Positions 50,831 through 59,839 of a stretch of DNA of 64,000 nt are shown piece after piece (the first letter of the stretch is position 1; each line of letters opens with the position of its first letter). Position numbers and translations under genes: made by a program. The stretch spans positions 124,001 through 188,000 of the forward strand of contig JAVEYB010000004.1 in NCBI GenBank assembly GCA_034003725.1. The letters are read 5' to 3'. This stretch comes from Candidatus Zixiibacteriota bacterium. Lineage in GTDB: Bacteria > Zixibacteria > MSB-5A5 > GN15 > FEB-12. Below the pieces are notes generated by a model, which did not search any database, was not told the DNA's origin, and saw nothing but the letters and a program-made list of their open reading frames with translations.

Positions 50831-51757
50831 ATGGCAATGGAAATAAAGACCTACATCGACAACCTGTTCGGCTACCTTGACAGCTACGAGAACGCCTACA
50901 CGCAATTCGAGACCGAAGCGTTCCTGCAAACCTATAACGGCATCATCGCCGTTTTCCAGGCCCTGCGACAGCAGCGCAACGAGGCTGTCGAGGTCGACCA
51001 GTATTTCCTCGGTAAAATCCGCCAGAGCCCGCTGACCAGTTCCGATCTCCGGCAGCTTACCGTGCAGGTACTGATCACCTTCTTCGAGTCGGAAGCGGAT
51101 ACCGACGGTCAGTCGGCACAGTCGTATGGATATGTTCGCGGCCTGCGCGGCCTCAAGCAGGATATCCCCTTCTTCGAGAATCATCTCGTGCCGCTGTTGT
51201 TTGCTGAAGGGGGACTGAACAACAACTACCGGCTGCGGTCGTTTCTGCTCAACGAGATCGCGCGCTATATGAACAAGTTCGGCCGGCGGCTGCAGCCGAA
51301 TGTCACGCCCGAAGAGTTTCAGGCGATGAGTGACCCGATGAAGGTGCTGGAGCTTGCACGGCGGCGCCGCGACCTGGGCGAGCAGCTGATCGCCGACCGC
51401 ACAACGCTTGAGTTCCACCTCCAGCGCATAGAGTTTTTCAACAAGTTCGGCGCGCGCAATCGCCTGGTCGACCAATTCCTGCGCGACTGGAACTATATAA
51501 AAACGACCAGTTTCCTGACGCGCCTCAAAGGCGTATTCGGCGAGTTGTTCGGCAAACTGCGGGGCGCCTTCTCCAGTTTCGGATATTTCCGACTGATTCT
51601 CTCGCAGCGCAATCCGGCATACCTGTACTACGGCCTGATCATCCTGCTGTTCATTTTCCTCGCCGTGTACGTGCCGCTGACATGGCAGGACTATTCCGAT
51701 AATCGCTTACAGGAGTACATGCAACGGGCTACCACACTCCAAAGTGGCGGCAAGTAG
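50831..51757 (+). CDS. C-tail-anchored membrane protein, candidate TssL replacement
   Basis: Encodes 308 residues. About 260 residues of mostly helical cytoplasmic sequence are followed by one transmembrane segment (residues 264-284, YLYYGLIILLFIFLAVYVPL) and a 24-residue periplasmic tail. This C-tail-anchored topology equals that of TssL/DotU. However, the DotU sequence hallmarks are not recognisable, and the cytoplasmic part is longer than the usual 180 residues. It lies between tssK and the TssM-like GTPase gene, the place of tssL in many clusters. Function is inferred from topology and position; sequence alone does not identify it. Confidence 0.6.
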   Translation: MAMEIKTYIDNLFGYLDSYENAYTQFETEAFLQTYNGIIAVFQALRQQRNEAVEVDQYFLGKIRQSPLTSSDLRQLTVQVLITFFESEADTDGQSAQSYGYVRGLRGLKQDIPFFENHLVPLLFAEGGLNNNYRLRSFLLNEIARYMNKFGRRLQPNVTPEEFQAMSDPMKVLELARRRRDLGEQLIADRTTLEFHLQRIEFFNKFGARNRLVDQFLRDWNYIKTTSFLTRLKGVFGELFGKLRGAFSSFGYFRLILSQRNPAYLYYGLIILLFIFLAVYVPLTWQDYSDNRLQEYMQRATTLQSGGK

Positions 51758-51784
51758 CCTTTCACGACAGGCAGCGAGTAAACC

Positions 51785-54001
51785 GTGGGATTCGCACAAG
51801 TTTTCAAGATCTTCAAGAAGGGCGCCAAAGCCGCCTCCAAACCAAAAGGCAAGGATGCCGGCGGATCCGCAATCGCCTGGCCGGCTGGTATTCGGGTCGG
51901 CGTCTACGGCCACGCCAACGCCGGCAAGACCGTCTATTTCACGGTCCTGAACGAAGAATGCAAGATCGCCAAGGACCTGCAGATATCGGTCACCGACAAC
52001 GCCACATCGGGTGAATTCCTCGCCAATTTCCGCTCCATCTGGGGGCTGGGGGTGACCAGCGATGTCGGCACCATGGTCGACCAGCGCGGCGAGCAGCGTT
52101 TCCCGGATCCGACCGCGAGCGGCAAGATCCTCCAGTTTAACACTATTCTCGACCGGTCGAAGAAGGTATCGGTCGTTTCGTACGACTACCCCGGCAATTC
52201 CGTCTCCATCTCCGAGCGCACCGATATCACTGACAAAGTCCTTGATTTCATGACCGGCGCGGACGGACTCCTGTTCTTCTTTGATCCGAAGACTTTGCAG
52301 GCCGAGTTGCAGACTCAGGCGCATGTCGCGTCGTTTGTCGCACAACTTGAACGTCTCGCCCCCCTGTCGTCACGTCTGCCGATCCCGATTGGGTTGGTCA
52401 TTACGAAAGCGGATTTGCTAGACGGCTTCACCGGCGACAACCAGGTGGTTCTTGTCCCGCCGGAAATGGAGCACGTTCTCGCCGAAGATTTCGAGCGCTT
52501 TCTGGATGTTGTCCTCTCCAGCAATCGTATAGCGGGCAACCCTGCCTGGGCGGGAAGCGTGCGCAACGTGCTGGTCAAATTGCGCGAGTTTCTCAAAGTG
52601 GTCGTCGGCCGCACGCTCGACTTCCAGGTCTTTTTCGTCTCGAGTACCGGCAGGCCGCCGCAGAAGATCGGAACCGATGTTGGCCGCTCGATCTACAAAC
52701 CGCCGGAACGTATCACGCCGACCGGTGTCAAGGAACCGTTCTACTGGCTCATGAACGCGGTCGTGCGCAATCGCAAGATTTCTGCATTCCGCAAAGTCGC
52801 ACGCTACGCCGCCGTGCTCAGCGTTATTTGGATGGTCGTGTTTTCCATCCCCTTCCTGTGGCACTTCCTCTACCTGCTGCCGAAAGCGGCAGATACGGAG
52901 CAGGCGGTCATCGAGCAGTACGGTGGAAATGTCCTCAATACGTCGCAGGAAGACCGCCGGCGCATTACCAGCGCCTACGATCGCTATGAGCAGTCCTGGA
53001 CGGTGAAGTGGCTGTTCCCGCGTTTCATCCCGCCCACGGATCGGATTCAGACTTTTTACGCCAGATTCAACCTGGCGGAAGCCGTGGCTCAACTCGATCG
53101 TGTCATCGGACGGTTTTCGGCCGTGGTCAGCGACAGTACCTTATGGCCGAAGTTGAACCCCGCCGACAACACCCTCATCATGACCGATGAGCACAACGCG
53201 GTCCTGGCGGATTTGGAGGCCTTTCACCAAGGCGACGAGAAGTCGGAGTTGTACATGCGGTCCGACCGCACTCTGCAGTACTGGGATATTTTCACCCGAT
53301 TCATTGCCAACCGGGCCGATACCGCCGCCTACGCCGTGATCGTCGAACAGGTCCAGCTCAATGAACGCACCTTTGCCCGCGACCTCAGCCGGGCGGAGCA
53401 GGCCCTCGGGCAGGCGCTGCTGAGCAGTCTCAAAGTGACCACGGAACGCAAAGTCAAGCAGGCGGTAGCCCAGCGGGCCGGTGTGGAACTCGACGATCTC
53501 ATCGAAAAAATCAACGGCAATCCCAGTCCGGCGTACAGACTCGGTGACGCCGTCACAGAACTCAAGCGCCTGCGATCCCAACTCGACCCCGGCGTAGACG
53601 CCGCCAGTGTCCGTGCCATTGACAAGTATCTCAACGAGGCGGACCAGTGGAACAAACGACGCAAATTCTTTTTCAAGGCCGAAACAATTCCCGGACAGGG
53701 CCACCTGCATGTGGAAGTGACCGCGGGCGGCAGAGACGCCTCATGGGCGGACCAGTCGCAGATTCTGCAGGGATTCGAGTACAGCCTGGAATGGAAGATC
53801 GGCGATGACATTCACATCGCACTTGACACGCTGGGCGCCCCGGAAATGTGGGGACGCGCCGCCAGTGATAAGAAAATCCTCACCGGCAAGTACGCGTTGT
53901 TCAGCATGGAAGGCGAAGTGACCTTTGACAACCTGGGTAAAACGGTGACAATTAGATTCACGCCGTCCGCCAAAGACCGTATGCCCGTGCCGGAAAAGTA
54001 G
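51785..54001 (+). CDS. TssM-like GTPase membrane protein with reduced architecture
   Basis: Encodes 738 residues from a GTG. An N-terminal P-loop GTPase domain has G1 GHANAGKT (42-49), G3 DYPG (134-137) and G4 TKAD (207-210). One transmembrane segment follows (about 341-366). About 370 periplasmic residues come next with helical and beta parts. Canonical TssM/IcmF has about 1100-1200 residues, two extra N-terminal membrane helices and a periplasmic domain about twice as long. The order GTPase-TM-periplasm and the position after tssK and the TssL-like gene argue for the inner-membrane channel of this T6SS in minimal form. An unrelated GTPase recruited to the role is the alternative. Confidence 0.68.
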   Translation: MGFAQVFKIFKKGAKAASKPKGKDAGGSAIAWPAGIRVGVYGHANAGKTVYFTVLNEECKIAKDLQISVTDNATSGEFLANFRSIWGLGVTSDVGTMVDQRGEQRFPDPTASGKILQFNTILDRSKKVSVVSYDYPGNSVSISERTDITDKVLDFMTGADGLLFFFDPKTLQAELQTQAHVASFVAQLERLAPLSSRLPIPIGLVITKADLLDGFTGDNQVVLVPPEMEHVLAEDFERFLDVVLSSNRIAGNPAWAGSVRNVLVKLREFLKVVVGRTLDFQVFFVSSTGRPPQKIGTDVGRSIYKPPERITPTGVKEPFYWLMNAVVRNRKISAFRKVARYAAVLSVIWMVVFSIPFLWHFLYLLPKAADTEQAVIEQYGGNVLNTSQEDRRRITSAYDRYEQSWTVKWLFPRFIPPTDRIQTFYARFNLAEAVAQLDRVIGRFSAVVSDSTLWPKLNPADNTLIMTDEHNAVLADLEAFHQGDEKSELYMRSDRTLQYWDIFTRFIANRADTAAYAVIVEQVQLNERTFARDLSRAEQALGQALLSSLKVTTERKVKQAVAQRAGVELDDLIEKINGNPSPAYRLGDAVTELKRLRSQLDPGVDAASVRAIDKYLNEADQWNKRRKFFFKAETIPGQGHLHVEVTAGGRDASWADQSQILQGFEYSLEWKIGDDIHIALDTLGAPEMWGRAASDKKILTGKYALFSMEGEVTFDNLGKTVTIRFTPSAKDRMPVPEK

Positions 54002-54034
54002 ACACAACGAGCAGTATAGAAAAGGATCGATGGT

Positions 54035-54565
54035 ATGAAGTACAGGGAAAGCCGACTGGGCCGCATGGCAGTGCTTGTTGCCGCCGCCGCGCTCGTCGCC
54101 GGATCAGTGAGTGCCGCCACGTTTCAATTGCCGGCAGGAACCGAAGTCAAAGTGAAATTCGCCGGGAGTCAGACCATATCGTCGGGTAACGTGATAAGCG
54201 GCGTGCCGCTCGTCATCACGCTCGCCGAGCCGATCAAAATCGGCGACCGTGTCCTGGTCGAGACCGGCGCCGAAGGCAAGGCGATCGTGTCCGAGGTCAA
54301 AAAGGCCGGCGCACCCGGCAAGCCGGGCATGATTAAGGTTACCTTTCAGGAAATCCAAACCAAGGGCGAGTTCTCGACTGTCGACGGTTCTCCCATTAAA
54401 CTGAGCGACGAGCCGCTTATCCGGGAAGGAAAGGGCAAGAAGACGCTCGCCTTCATCACGATCATCGGCATCGTGCTCATCAAAGGCGGCCAGGGGGAGA
54501 TTCCTGTCGACCAGGTGTACACCGCCAAAACCGCGGAAACCGTGGTACTGCAAAGCCCGCAGTGA
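54035..54565 (+). CDS. Exported beta-rich protein at the end of the T6SS cluster
   Basis: Encodes 176 residues with a Sec signal peptide (hydrophobic residues 11-27, cleavage after VSA). The mature part begins FQLPAGTEVKVKFAGSQTIS and continues with GDRVLVETGAEGKAIVSEVK. This general pattern is like the VirB10/TrbI-type or SH3-like beta-barrels that start with LPAGT. It lies 33 bases after the TssM-like gene with AAGGA before its ATG. No lipobox, so it is not a TssJ-like lipoprotein, but it could be the periplasmic partner of the TssM-like protein. Function unknown. Confidence 0.6.
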   Translation: MKYRESRLGRMAVLVAAAALVAGSVSAATFQLPAGTEVKVKFAGSQTISSGNVISGVPLVITLAEPIKIGDRVLVETGAEGKAIVSEVKKAGAPGKPGMIKVTFQEIQTKGEFSTVDGSPIKLSDEPLIREGKGKKTLAFITIIGIVLIKGGQGEIPVDQVYTAKTAETVVLQSPQ

Positions 54566-54587
54566 TCTGCCCGTACATGAATTACGA

Positions 54588-54625
54588 AAAACGGCCGGTG
54601 CCTGAACACCGGCCGTTTCTGTTTC
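54588..54625 (+). terminator. Bidirectional terminator between the T6SS cluster and the LRR gene
   Basis: A perfect stem ACGGCCGGTG/CACCGGCCGT with a 6-base loop; TTTCTGTTT follows on the plus strand and TTTTTCG on the minus strand. It separates two converging operons. Confidence 0.85.
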
Positions 54626-54646
54626 TGGATTCCCGTCTGCCGAGTT

Positions 54647-56284
54647 CTATGAACCGCTCTTGACTCCGTAGTATACCGTGACGCCGTTGCCTTCGAGCTC
54701 CTTGATCTGGTTCTGTTGTGCATCCAGACTGAGCGGGTTGCCGGTCAACCAGACCGAGTCATACTGACCCAGACCGCCCGCCCGTGCATTCTGCACCAGC
54801 CCCATGATGTCCTGAATGCCGTTGTTCTCGAGCCGGACCTGGTAGAGATTGAGCAGATCGGCCAGCGGCTGCACATCGGTGACATTGTTGTTGTCCATGT
54901 ACAGGTAGATGAGATTCGACAGGCCGCTCAGCGGCGTGAGATCACCCACGAGACACTGCGACACGTCCAGCTGCGTCAGCTTCGTCATCGCCGACACAAA
55001 CGACAGGTCGGAAAAGTCGTTGTACGTCGCGGTGAGTCCCCGCAGCCCCGTCGCGCCGCTTAACCCCTCCATCGCCGAATTCCCCAGTGCGTTTGACGAT
55101 ACATCCAGGTATTCCAGCGCCGGAAGCTCACCGAGAACGGAAAGATCCGTGAGATTGTTGCTCGTGAGATTGAGTTCCCGGAGATTGCCGAGTCCCCGCA
55201 GGGGTGTCAGATCGGCGATGTTGTTGTAGCCAAAGTCGATGTACTCAACGTTCCCGAAGTACTCCATTCCTTCAAGCGACGTGATTCCCCACTCACTCGC
55301 ATAGAGGTACGTGATTCCCAGTACATCAGAAAGATAGATATCACCGTTCGTCTCCACTTGCGTCCGCACGGCCGCCTCCAGGTCCGGGTCGGCGAAGTTA
55401 ACGATCATCTCTTCCAACGGCAACAACTCCACCTGCGACGTCTCGAGGAACAGATTCGCGGAGGAGATGGTATCTTCGTCCACCCCGGTCGCCCAGACAT
55501 CAATGAAGGACAACTCGACCGTCCGGACGACAGTCCCCACCATAGCCTGCGAACTGAACTCAATAGTCGCCAGCGTGCCGTTACCGGCTGCGTCAACGAT
55601 CCGCCCCCCGGTCGTGTCGTTGACCAACACGTAGTATTGGGTGTCATCGTTGAAAAGCTCGGCGTAGAACTCGACCCGATTTGAATCGAGCGTGCGCGAG
55701 AGCGCGGCTCGAACCGGCTGCAACCGGAGATCATTGAAGTAGCCGAAGTCGATCGCGACCTGCAGTCCCGCCAGATTCGGTATATTGTGCGCCGTCAGCT
55801 CCAGCACGACCGGATCCCCCGCTCGTATCTGGCTGAACTTCGGGGACAATCGTATCATGGGAACGGTCGGTTCGAGCGCGATCGTGATTTCGACCTCGAC
55901 TCCCGGCGCAACAAACGCCTCGGTCACTCCCCGATAAATCACGATCGTGTCCGTTGCCGGTCCACCGACCGGAGGAATCACCAGCTCTTCTGCCGTCAGA
56001 ATAAACGTGAGTCGCTGCCCGGCGGGGACATCGACCCGACCGGTGATATAACGACCGTCGAAGTCGAGGAAGAACGTGGTGTCAAAATCGATACCGATTA
56101 CCCGCAAACGGAACAGGTCGATCTGCTGCTGAAACTCCGGGGTCGTCAGCGTCGCCGTGAGCGCCAGGTTCCCTTCGCCCGGAATTCCGCTGTTGGTCGG
56201 CTTCTTGGAACAACCCGACATCCCGGCAACCGCAACCGTCAACACGGCGGCGACCGCTATCGCGATAAGGTACATTCGTTTCAT
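54647..56284 (-). CDS. Leucine-rich-repeat lipoprotein with cohesin-like domain
   Basis: Encodes 545 residues from the ATG at 56284 (GGAGG 6 bases upstream); the longer open frame overlaps the preceding gene and is rejected. Lipoprotein signal ends at AGMSGC. About residues 30-145 are beta-rich, and about 145-290 look like a cohesin-type sandwich (AGDPVVLELTAHNIPNLAGL). About 320-520 are internalin-like LRRs of 21-22 residues (LGNLRELNLTSNNLTDLSVL, LPALEYLDVSSNALGNSAME, LSNLIYLYMDNNNVTDVQPL). Surface protein-protein binding is expected. Last gene of the STPK/CsgG operon, 11 bases after the barrel gene. Confidence 0.82.
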   Translation of the reverse strand: MKRMYLIAIAVAAVLTVAVAGMSGCSKKPTNSGIPGEGNLALTATLTTPEFQQQIDLFRLRVIGIDFDTTFFLDFDGRYITGRVDVPAGQRLTFILTAEELVIPPVGGPATDTIVIYRGVTEAFVAPGVEVEITIALEPTVPMIRLSPKFSQIRAGDPVVLELTAHNIPNLAGLQVAIDFGYFNDLRLQPVRAALSRTLDSNRVEFYAELFNDDTQYYVLVNDTTGGRIVDAAGNGTLATIEFSSQAMVGTVVRTVELSFIDVWATGVDEDTISSANLFLETSQVELLPLEEMIVNFADPDLEAAVRTQVETNGDIYLSDVLGITYLYASEWGITSLEGMEYFGNVEYIDFGYNNIADLTPLRGLGNLRELNLTSNNLTDLSVLGELPALEYLDVSSNALGNSAMEGLSGATGLRGLTATYNDFSDLSFVSAMTKLTQLDVSQCLVGDLTPLSGLSNLIYLYMDNNNVTDVQPLADLLNLYQVRLENNGIQDIMGLVQNARAGGLGQYDSVWLTGNPLSLDAQQNQIKELEGNGVTVYYGVKSGS

Positions 56285-56295
56285 CGGGTCCCTCC

Positions 56296-57420
56296 TTATC
56301 GCGTGGCCGTCAGGCCGAAGGTTATCTGGTAACCGCTGAGGTCGATATCGCCCCCATCGGCGCTTCCCGCGTAGTACCTCATGCCGCCGCTTAAAGTGAG
56401 GCTTGCGCCCAATTCGCGGCCAATGGTCGCTCCGATTCCGAACACCGTGGAGCTTCCCATATCCAGATCGTTGCCGCCGATCAGCCGGAGGTCCGCCGCC
56501 GGACTGACGCTCCACACGCCGCCAATCTGCCGGGCGTACGCGCCCGCGAGCAGAAACTCGTTACCGTAGTACTTGAACGGATCGAGTTCGTCGCCGTCGG
56601 CTGCGTATTGCGTGTTGTTACCGCGCACCAGATATCCGACATGCGCGGCAAACATCTGACGTTCGTCGATGTATCGCGCGCTGAGTCGGCTGTCGAGCTG
56701 AGGGCTCTGCCGAAACGTCTTGGTATCGTCGATCTGGTCAGCGGTGAATACGGAGTAGATAATATCGACCGTCCAATTCAGAGGCGCACCGTCAATATCT
56801 ATCCCGGCATTCACGCTCACGACATCCCCGGGGTTGTAGTCGGTGAAGCCGTCATACGGCTCATAGGCGCCGGCGTACTGATACATGATGCCGGCCCCGC
56901 CCCGGAGTCCATCGCCCAGCACGGTCGCCCCGGCAAACAACAGATTGACGCCAAACCCTTCGCCATACCGCCTCATAGGAAAGTCAAGGTAGTTGGCGGA
57001 CAGCGCCTGCAATACGAAGTACTCCTCCGTGAGGTCGAGCGCCCGCTTCCCGGTTGGGAGATTCAGACCCAGACTCACGAGCAACTGGTCGTTGGCAAAC
57101 GAATGATTGCCCTGTACGCGCACGTCGCTCATCCCACCCAGGGTGAACTCCTGCGTTGCATTCTCGAACTTGCTCGAAGCGTTCGCGGCGAAGAACGACA
57201 CATCAAAATTGTCCCGCATGGGGACAAACACGCCCAGCGGTATTGCAAACTGGCTGGTCGTGGTCTCCTCCTCGCCTTCCGTGACCGTCCATGAGTTGAA
57301 TGTCGCGGTGAGATCCCCCGAAAACGGCTGGCCGTACACAACCTGCGCGGTCGTCGAGCCGGCCGTCAACACCAGAGCGCCGGCCACCGCCAGCGCACAC
57401 ATCAAGACTTTAGTCACCAT
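56296..57420 (-). CDS. Outer-membrane beta-barrel protein
   Basis: Encodes 374 residues with a signal peptide (cleavage after TTAQ or nearby). The rest alternates short amphipathic strands and turns rich in Tyr, Gly and aromatic girdles (VSVNAGIDIDGAPLNWTVDI, FLLAGAYARQIGGVWSVSPA, MRYYAGSADGGDIDLSGYQI), and the chain ends near a terminal strand (YQITFGLTATR). This is the pattern of an outer-membrane barrel of roughly 14-16 strands; no specific transport family is recognised. GAGGGGG precedes the ATG, and the start overlaps the end of the TPR-CsgG gene by 11 bases, so the two are translationally coupled and probably cooperate. Confidence 0.75.
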   Translation of the reverse strand: MVTKVLMCALAVAGALVLTAGSTTAQVVYGQPFSGDLTATFNSWTVTEGEEETTTSQFAIPLGVFVPMRDNFDVSFFAANASSKFENATQEFTLGGMSDVRVQGNHSFANDQLLVSLGLNLPTGKRALDLTEEYFVLQALSANYLDFPMRRYGEGFGVNLLFAGATVLGDGLRGGAGIMYQYAGAYEPYDGFTDYNPGDVVSVNAGIDIDGAPLNWTVDIIYSVFTADQIDDTKTFRQSPQLDSRLSARYIDERQMFAAHVGYLVRGNNTQYAADGDELDPFKYYGNEFLLAGAYARQIGGVWSVSPAADLRLIGGNDLDMGSSTVFGIGATIGRELGASLTLSGGMRYYAGSADGGDIDLSGYQITFGLTATR

Positions 57421-58705
57421 TGAGATCCCCCTCTATAACGACCGTCGATGTCCCCCCAACAATCGGCGGCTGGGTGACCGGACGACGTGTGTTCGGATCA
57501 GTCACCGGGCCGATATTGATCACAGTCGATCTCAGGCGCGTGTCAAGACCGGCCGTCGACTGGGCCGGAGCCGAGATGCTGGTGATTGCTGCCTCGAAAC
57601 TCGTGCCGGAATAGCCTGGTCCTCCCAGTGAGAGCCCTGCCCCGACCGTACTTGCAGCCCGACCGGCCTCGCTGAAACCGGGATCGATGGTCGTGGCTTC
57701 AGTAAACGACGCCTCGGCCTCGCGCCACATGCCCCGACGGCGGTAGTCAAGGCCACGGCCGTACGCCAGCAGCGCAAGATACGACTCAGTCGGCACCTCT
57801 GATATGGCGTCCCGCTCCTCCTGCGTCAATTCGACACCGAGATCTTCAAGCACGGCGAACACGAACTGCTTCTGTGCTTTGAAGATTTCCCGAATCTGCG
57901 CCTCAGTCGGTTCAGTCGCAACGGTCGAGCTGTCTACGGTGTTCACGATCACGCCGTCCACGCGGACGCCGGTCTCCCCCAGCCCGAGTACGGAACCGGT
58001 GACCAGATGCTTGCCGCCCAGAAGGCGGCCGAGCCGAGGCGCCGTCGCGCGATCAACCGCAGAACTCCCACTTAACTCCAGTTCGTCCATGATCGCGTCG
58101 ATTTTCAGACGCTCGATCACCCGAAGCGAACGCACTTTGGATAAGTCAATCGCCGTGAATTCGGCCAGACCGGTCGCCAGCGGCGCCATGTCCGGATTCA
58201 GGAATGAACCGTCGAAATCCACGACCGCGACCGTATTGTCGGGTATGGTGTCGATGTCGATTGATGCTTCGTTCTGCAGCGCAAGGTCGACCTCGCGTTT
58301 CGCCCGTTCGCTGAGCAATCGGTCCAGATTGGCGCGGATGAGATTGGCCGTCTTACCGCCCGGTTCAAGGCTCAGCGCCGCGCCATATGCTCTGATCGCG
58401 TGATCGGTCATCTCCCGTTTTTCATAAATCAGCCCCAGATACAGGCTGCTGCGCGCGTCGGGGCGAATCTGGTCTGCCTGCTTAAAGGCATCTTCGGCTT
58501 TGTCAAGATCACCCCTGTTATAGAATGCCACCCCCAACTCGCGCCACGATTCCATGCTCTGGGGGTTGGCGGCAATTTCCTGGTAAAAAGCGGAGATCGC
58601 CTGGTCATAATGCCCCTCGTCGGCCAGCTTCCGGCCCTGCGAATAAAACGACTGGGAACACCCGACCAGCAACATCACCGCTGATACCAGCACTAATCGT
58701 GTCAT
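57410..58705 (-). CDS. CsgG-family lipoprotein with TPR repeats
   Basis: Encodes 431 residues; lipobox LVGC at residues 13-16. TPR repeats occupy about 25-130 (GHYDQAISAFYQEIAANPQS, GDLDKAEDAFKQADQIRPDA). A CsgG/FlgO-type domain follows at about 155-300 (NTVAVVDFDG, LRVIERLKIDAIMDELELSG, LGRLLGGKHLVTGSVLGL). A final TPR-like unit near 330-365 precedes a low-complexity Thr/Pro-rich tail. CsgG-type proteins assemble outer-membrane pores or sit on the inner side of the outer membrane. The tail and TPRs are additions. It shares the motif RVIERxKIDxIxxE with the upstream CsgG gene, so the two are paralogues. Confidence 0.82.
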   Translation of the reverse strand: MTRLVLVSAVMLLVGCSQSFYSQGRKLADEGHYDQAISAFYQEIAANPQSMESWRELGVAFYNRGDLDKAEDAFKQADQIRPDARSSLYLGLIYEKREMTDHAIRAYGAALSLEPGGKTANLIRANLDRLLSERAKREVDLALQNEASIDIDTIPDNTVAVVDFDGSFLNPDMAPLATGLAEFTAIDLSKVRSLRVIERLKIDAIMDELELSGSSAVDRATAPRLGRLLGGKHLVTGSVLGLGETGVRVDGVIVNTVDSSTVATEPTEAQIREIFKAQKQFVFAVLEDLGVELTQEERDAISEVPTESYLALLAYGRGLDYRRRGMWREAEASFTEATTIDPGFSEAGRAASTVGAGLSLGGPGYSGTSFEAAITSISAPAQSTAGLDTRLRSTVINIGPVTDPNTRRPVTQPPIVGGTSTVVIEGDLNGD

Positions 58706-58743
58706 AGCGGCCTCGTAAGTGATACGTCCCGTATTCGTAACTG

Positions 58744-59793
58744 TCAGCCGGCCAGCGGACGATAAATCTCCATCTTGCGCTTGGCTTCGGTGAAGCTGCT
58801 ATCCAAATCGTACGCCATCTTGAAGTACTCGTACGCCTTGCCGTATTCGTATTTGTCCATGTGATCGAGACCCATCGCATAATACGTCGTAGCGTCGAGC
58901 GACTCCGTACCGCCTTCCTTGAGCTTGCCCAGCGTCTCTTCGCCCAGCGTCACATCGAGCTTCTTCGCAAGTTCCTCGACCGCCTCTTTCTCCATCTTGC
59001 TGTACTCAGGCTTGCCCTCGCGGTCGACCTGCGCGATGATTTCCGATGTCTCCACGCTCACGGCCCGCACCACCATCCGCGCCGTATTGGCATCGAGCTG
59101 GGTGATGCTGCCGAACACCATATACCGCGCGCCGAGAATCTTGCCGACCCTGACCGCCGTGGCCTTGTCGACCGCCCCCGACTGCTGCAATTCGATCTCC
59201 TTGAGGATATAGTCGATCTTGTCGCGCTCAATTACGCGGAAATCGCTGATCTTGGCGAAGTCATACGCGAAAAAGTCCGCCAGGCCCTTGCTGATCAGCC
59301 CCAGCTTCTCCTGGTACTCTCCTGCCGAATAATTGTCGAACTGCATGATCGCAATCGTCTTGATCCCCTCCTTCGGCTCTTCGCACGTGAGGGCGTTTTT
59401 CTCTTTTACGATCCCGTACCACGTATCCCGAAGTTCTTGCGGCCAAAGATCCCGGGGCATGGGAACCACGCACGGCCCGATCTGAGAGATCTTGTTCAGG
59501 TATCGAATGGCCTGCTGCAGGTAGGTTTCCCCCTTGGCATAGGTCACGATGGCCATCACTTCAAGAACTGCCACGCTGTCGGCGGCCGTGAGATCGGTCC
59601 GCTGCAACAAGGCTTCTGTAACAGCCAGTCCCTTGTCGTAATCCAGGGCGTTGTAATGGTCCAGCGCCTCGGCGAGCTGGTCGGCAACGGACGTCTCCTC
59701 CTGGGCCAGGGTCGCTCCCCCGCACAGAAGACAACACGATAGCAGCGTGACCAAAAGTCGGGACAGCCGATGAGATGTGCTATTCCACCTCAT
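58744..59793 (-). CDS. CsgG-family secreted protein
   Basis: Encodes 349 residues; AAAGGAG lies 5 bases before the ATG. A signal peptide (to about residue 30, GGATLA) is followed by a helical TPR-like region (about 38-110). The CsgG-like domain covers about 140-290: IKTIAIMQFDNYSAGEY, FRVIERDKIDYILKEIELQQ, VGKILGARYMVFGSITQL. No lipobox Cys at the expected site (the Cys residues in LLSCCLLCGG lie inside the hydrophobic core). It ends in another TPR (KYEYGKAYEYFKMAYDLDSS). Probably periplasmic, working with the TPR-CsgG lipoprotein 38 bases downstream. Confidence 0.82.
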   Translation of the reverse strand: MRWNSTSHRLSRLLVTLLSCCLLCGGATLAQEETSVADQLAEALDHYNALDYDKGLAVTEALLQRTDLTAADSVAVLEVMAIVTYAKGETYLQQAIRYLNKISQIGPCVVPMPRDLWPQELRDTWYGIVKEKNALTCEEPKEGIKTIAIMQFDNYSAGEYQEKLGLISKGLADFFAYDFAKISDFRVIERDKIDYILKEIELQQSGAVDKATAVRVGKILGARYMVFGSITQLDANTARMVVRAVSVETSEIIAQVDREGKPEYSKMEKEAVEELAKKLDVTLGEETLGKLKEGGTESLDATTYYAMGLDHMDKYEYGKAYEYFKMAYDLDSSFTEAKRKMEIYRPLAG

Positions 59794-59839
59794 GGTAACT
59801 CCTTTGTGTCTGAGAAAAATGGTTCGGATTTCCGATTAA

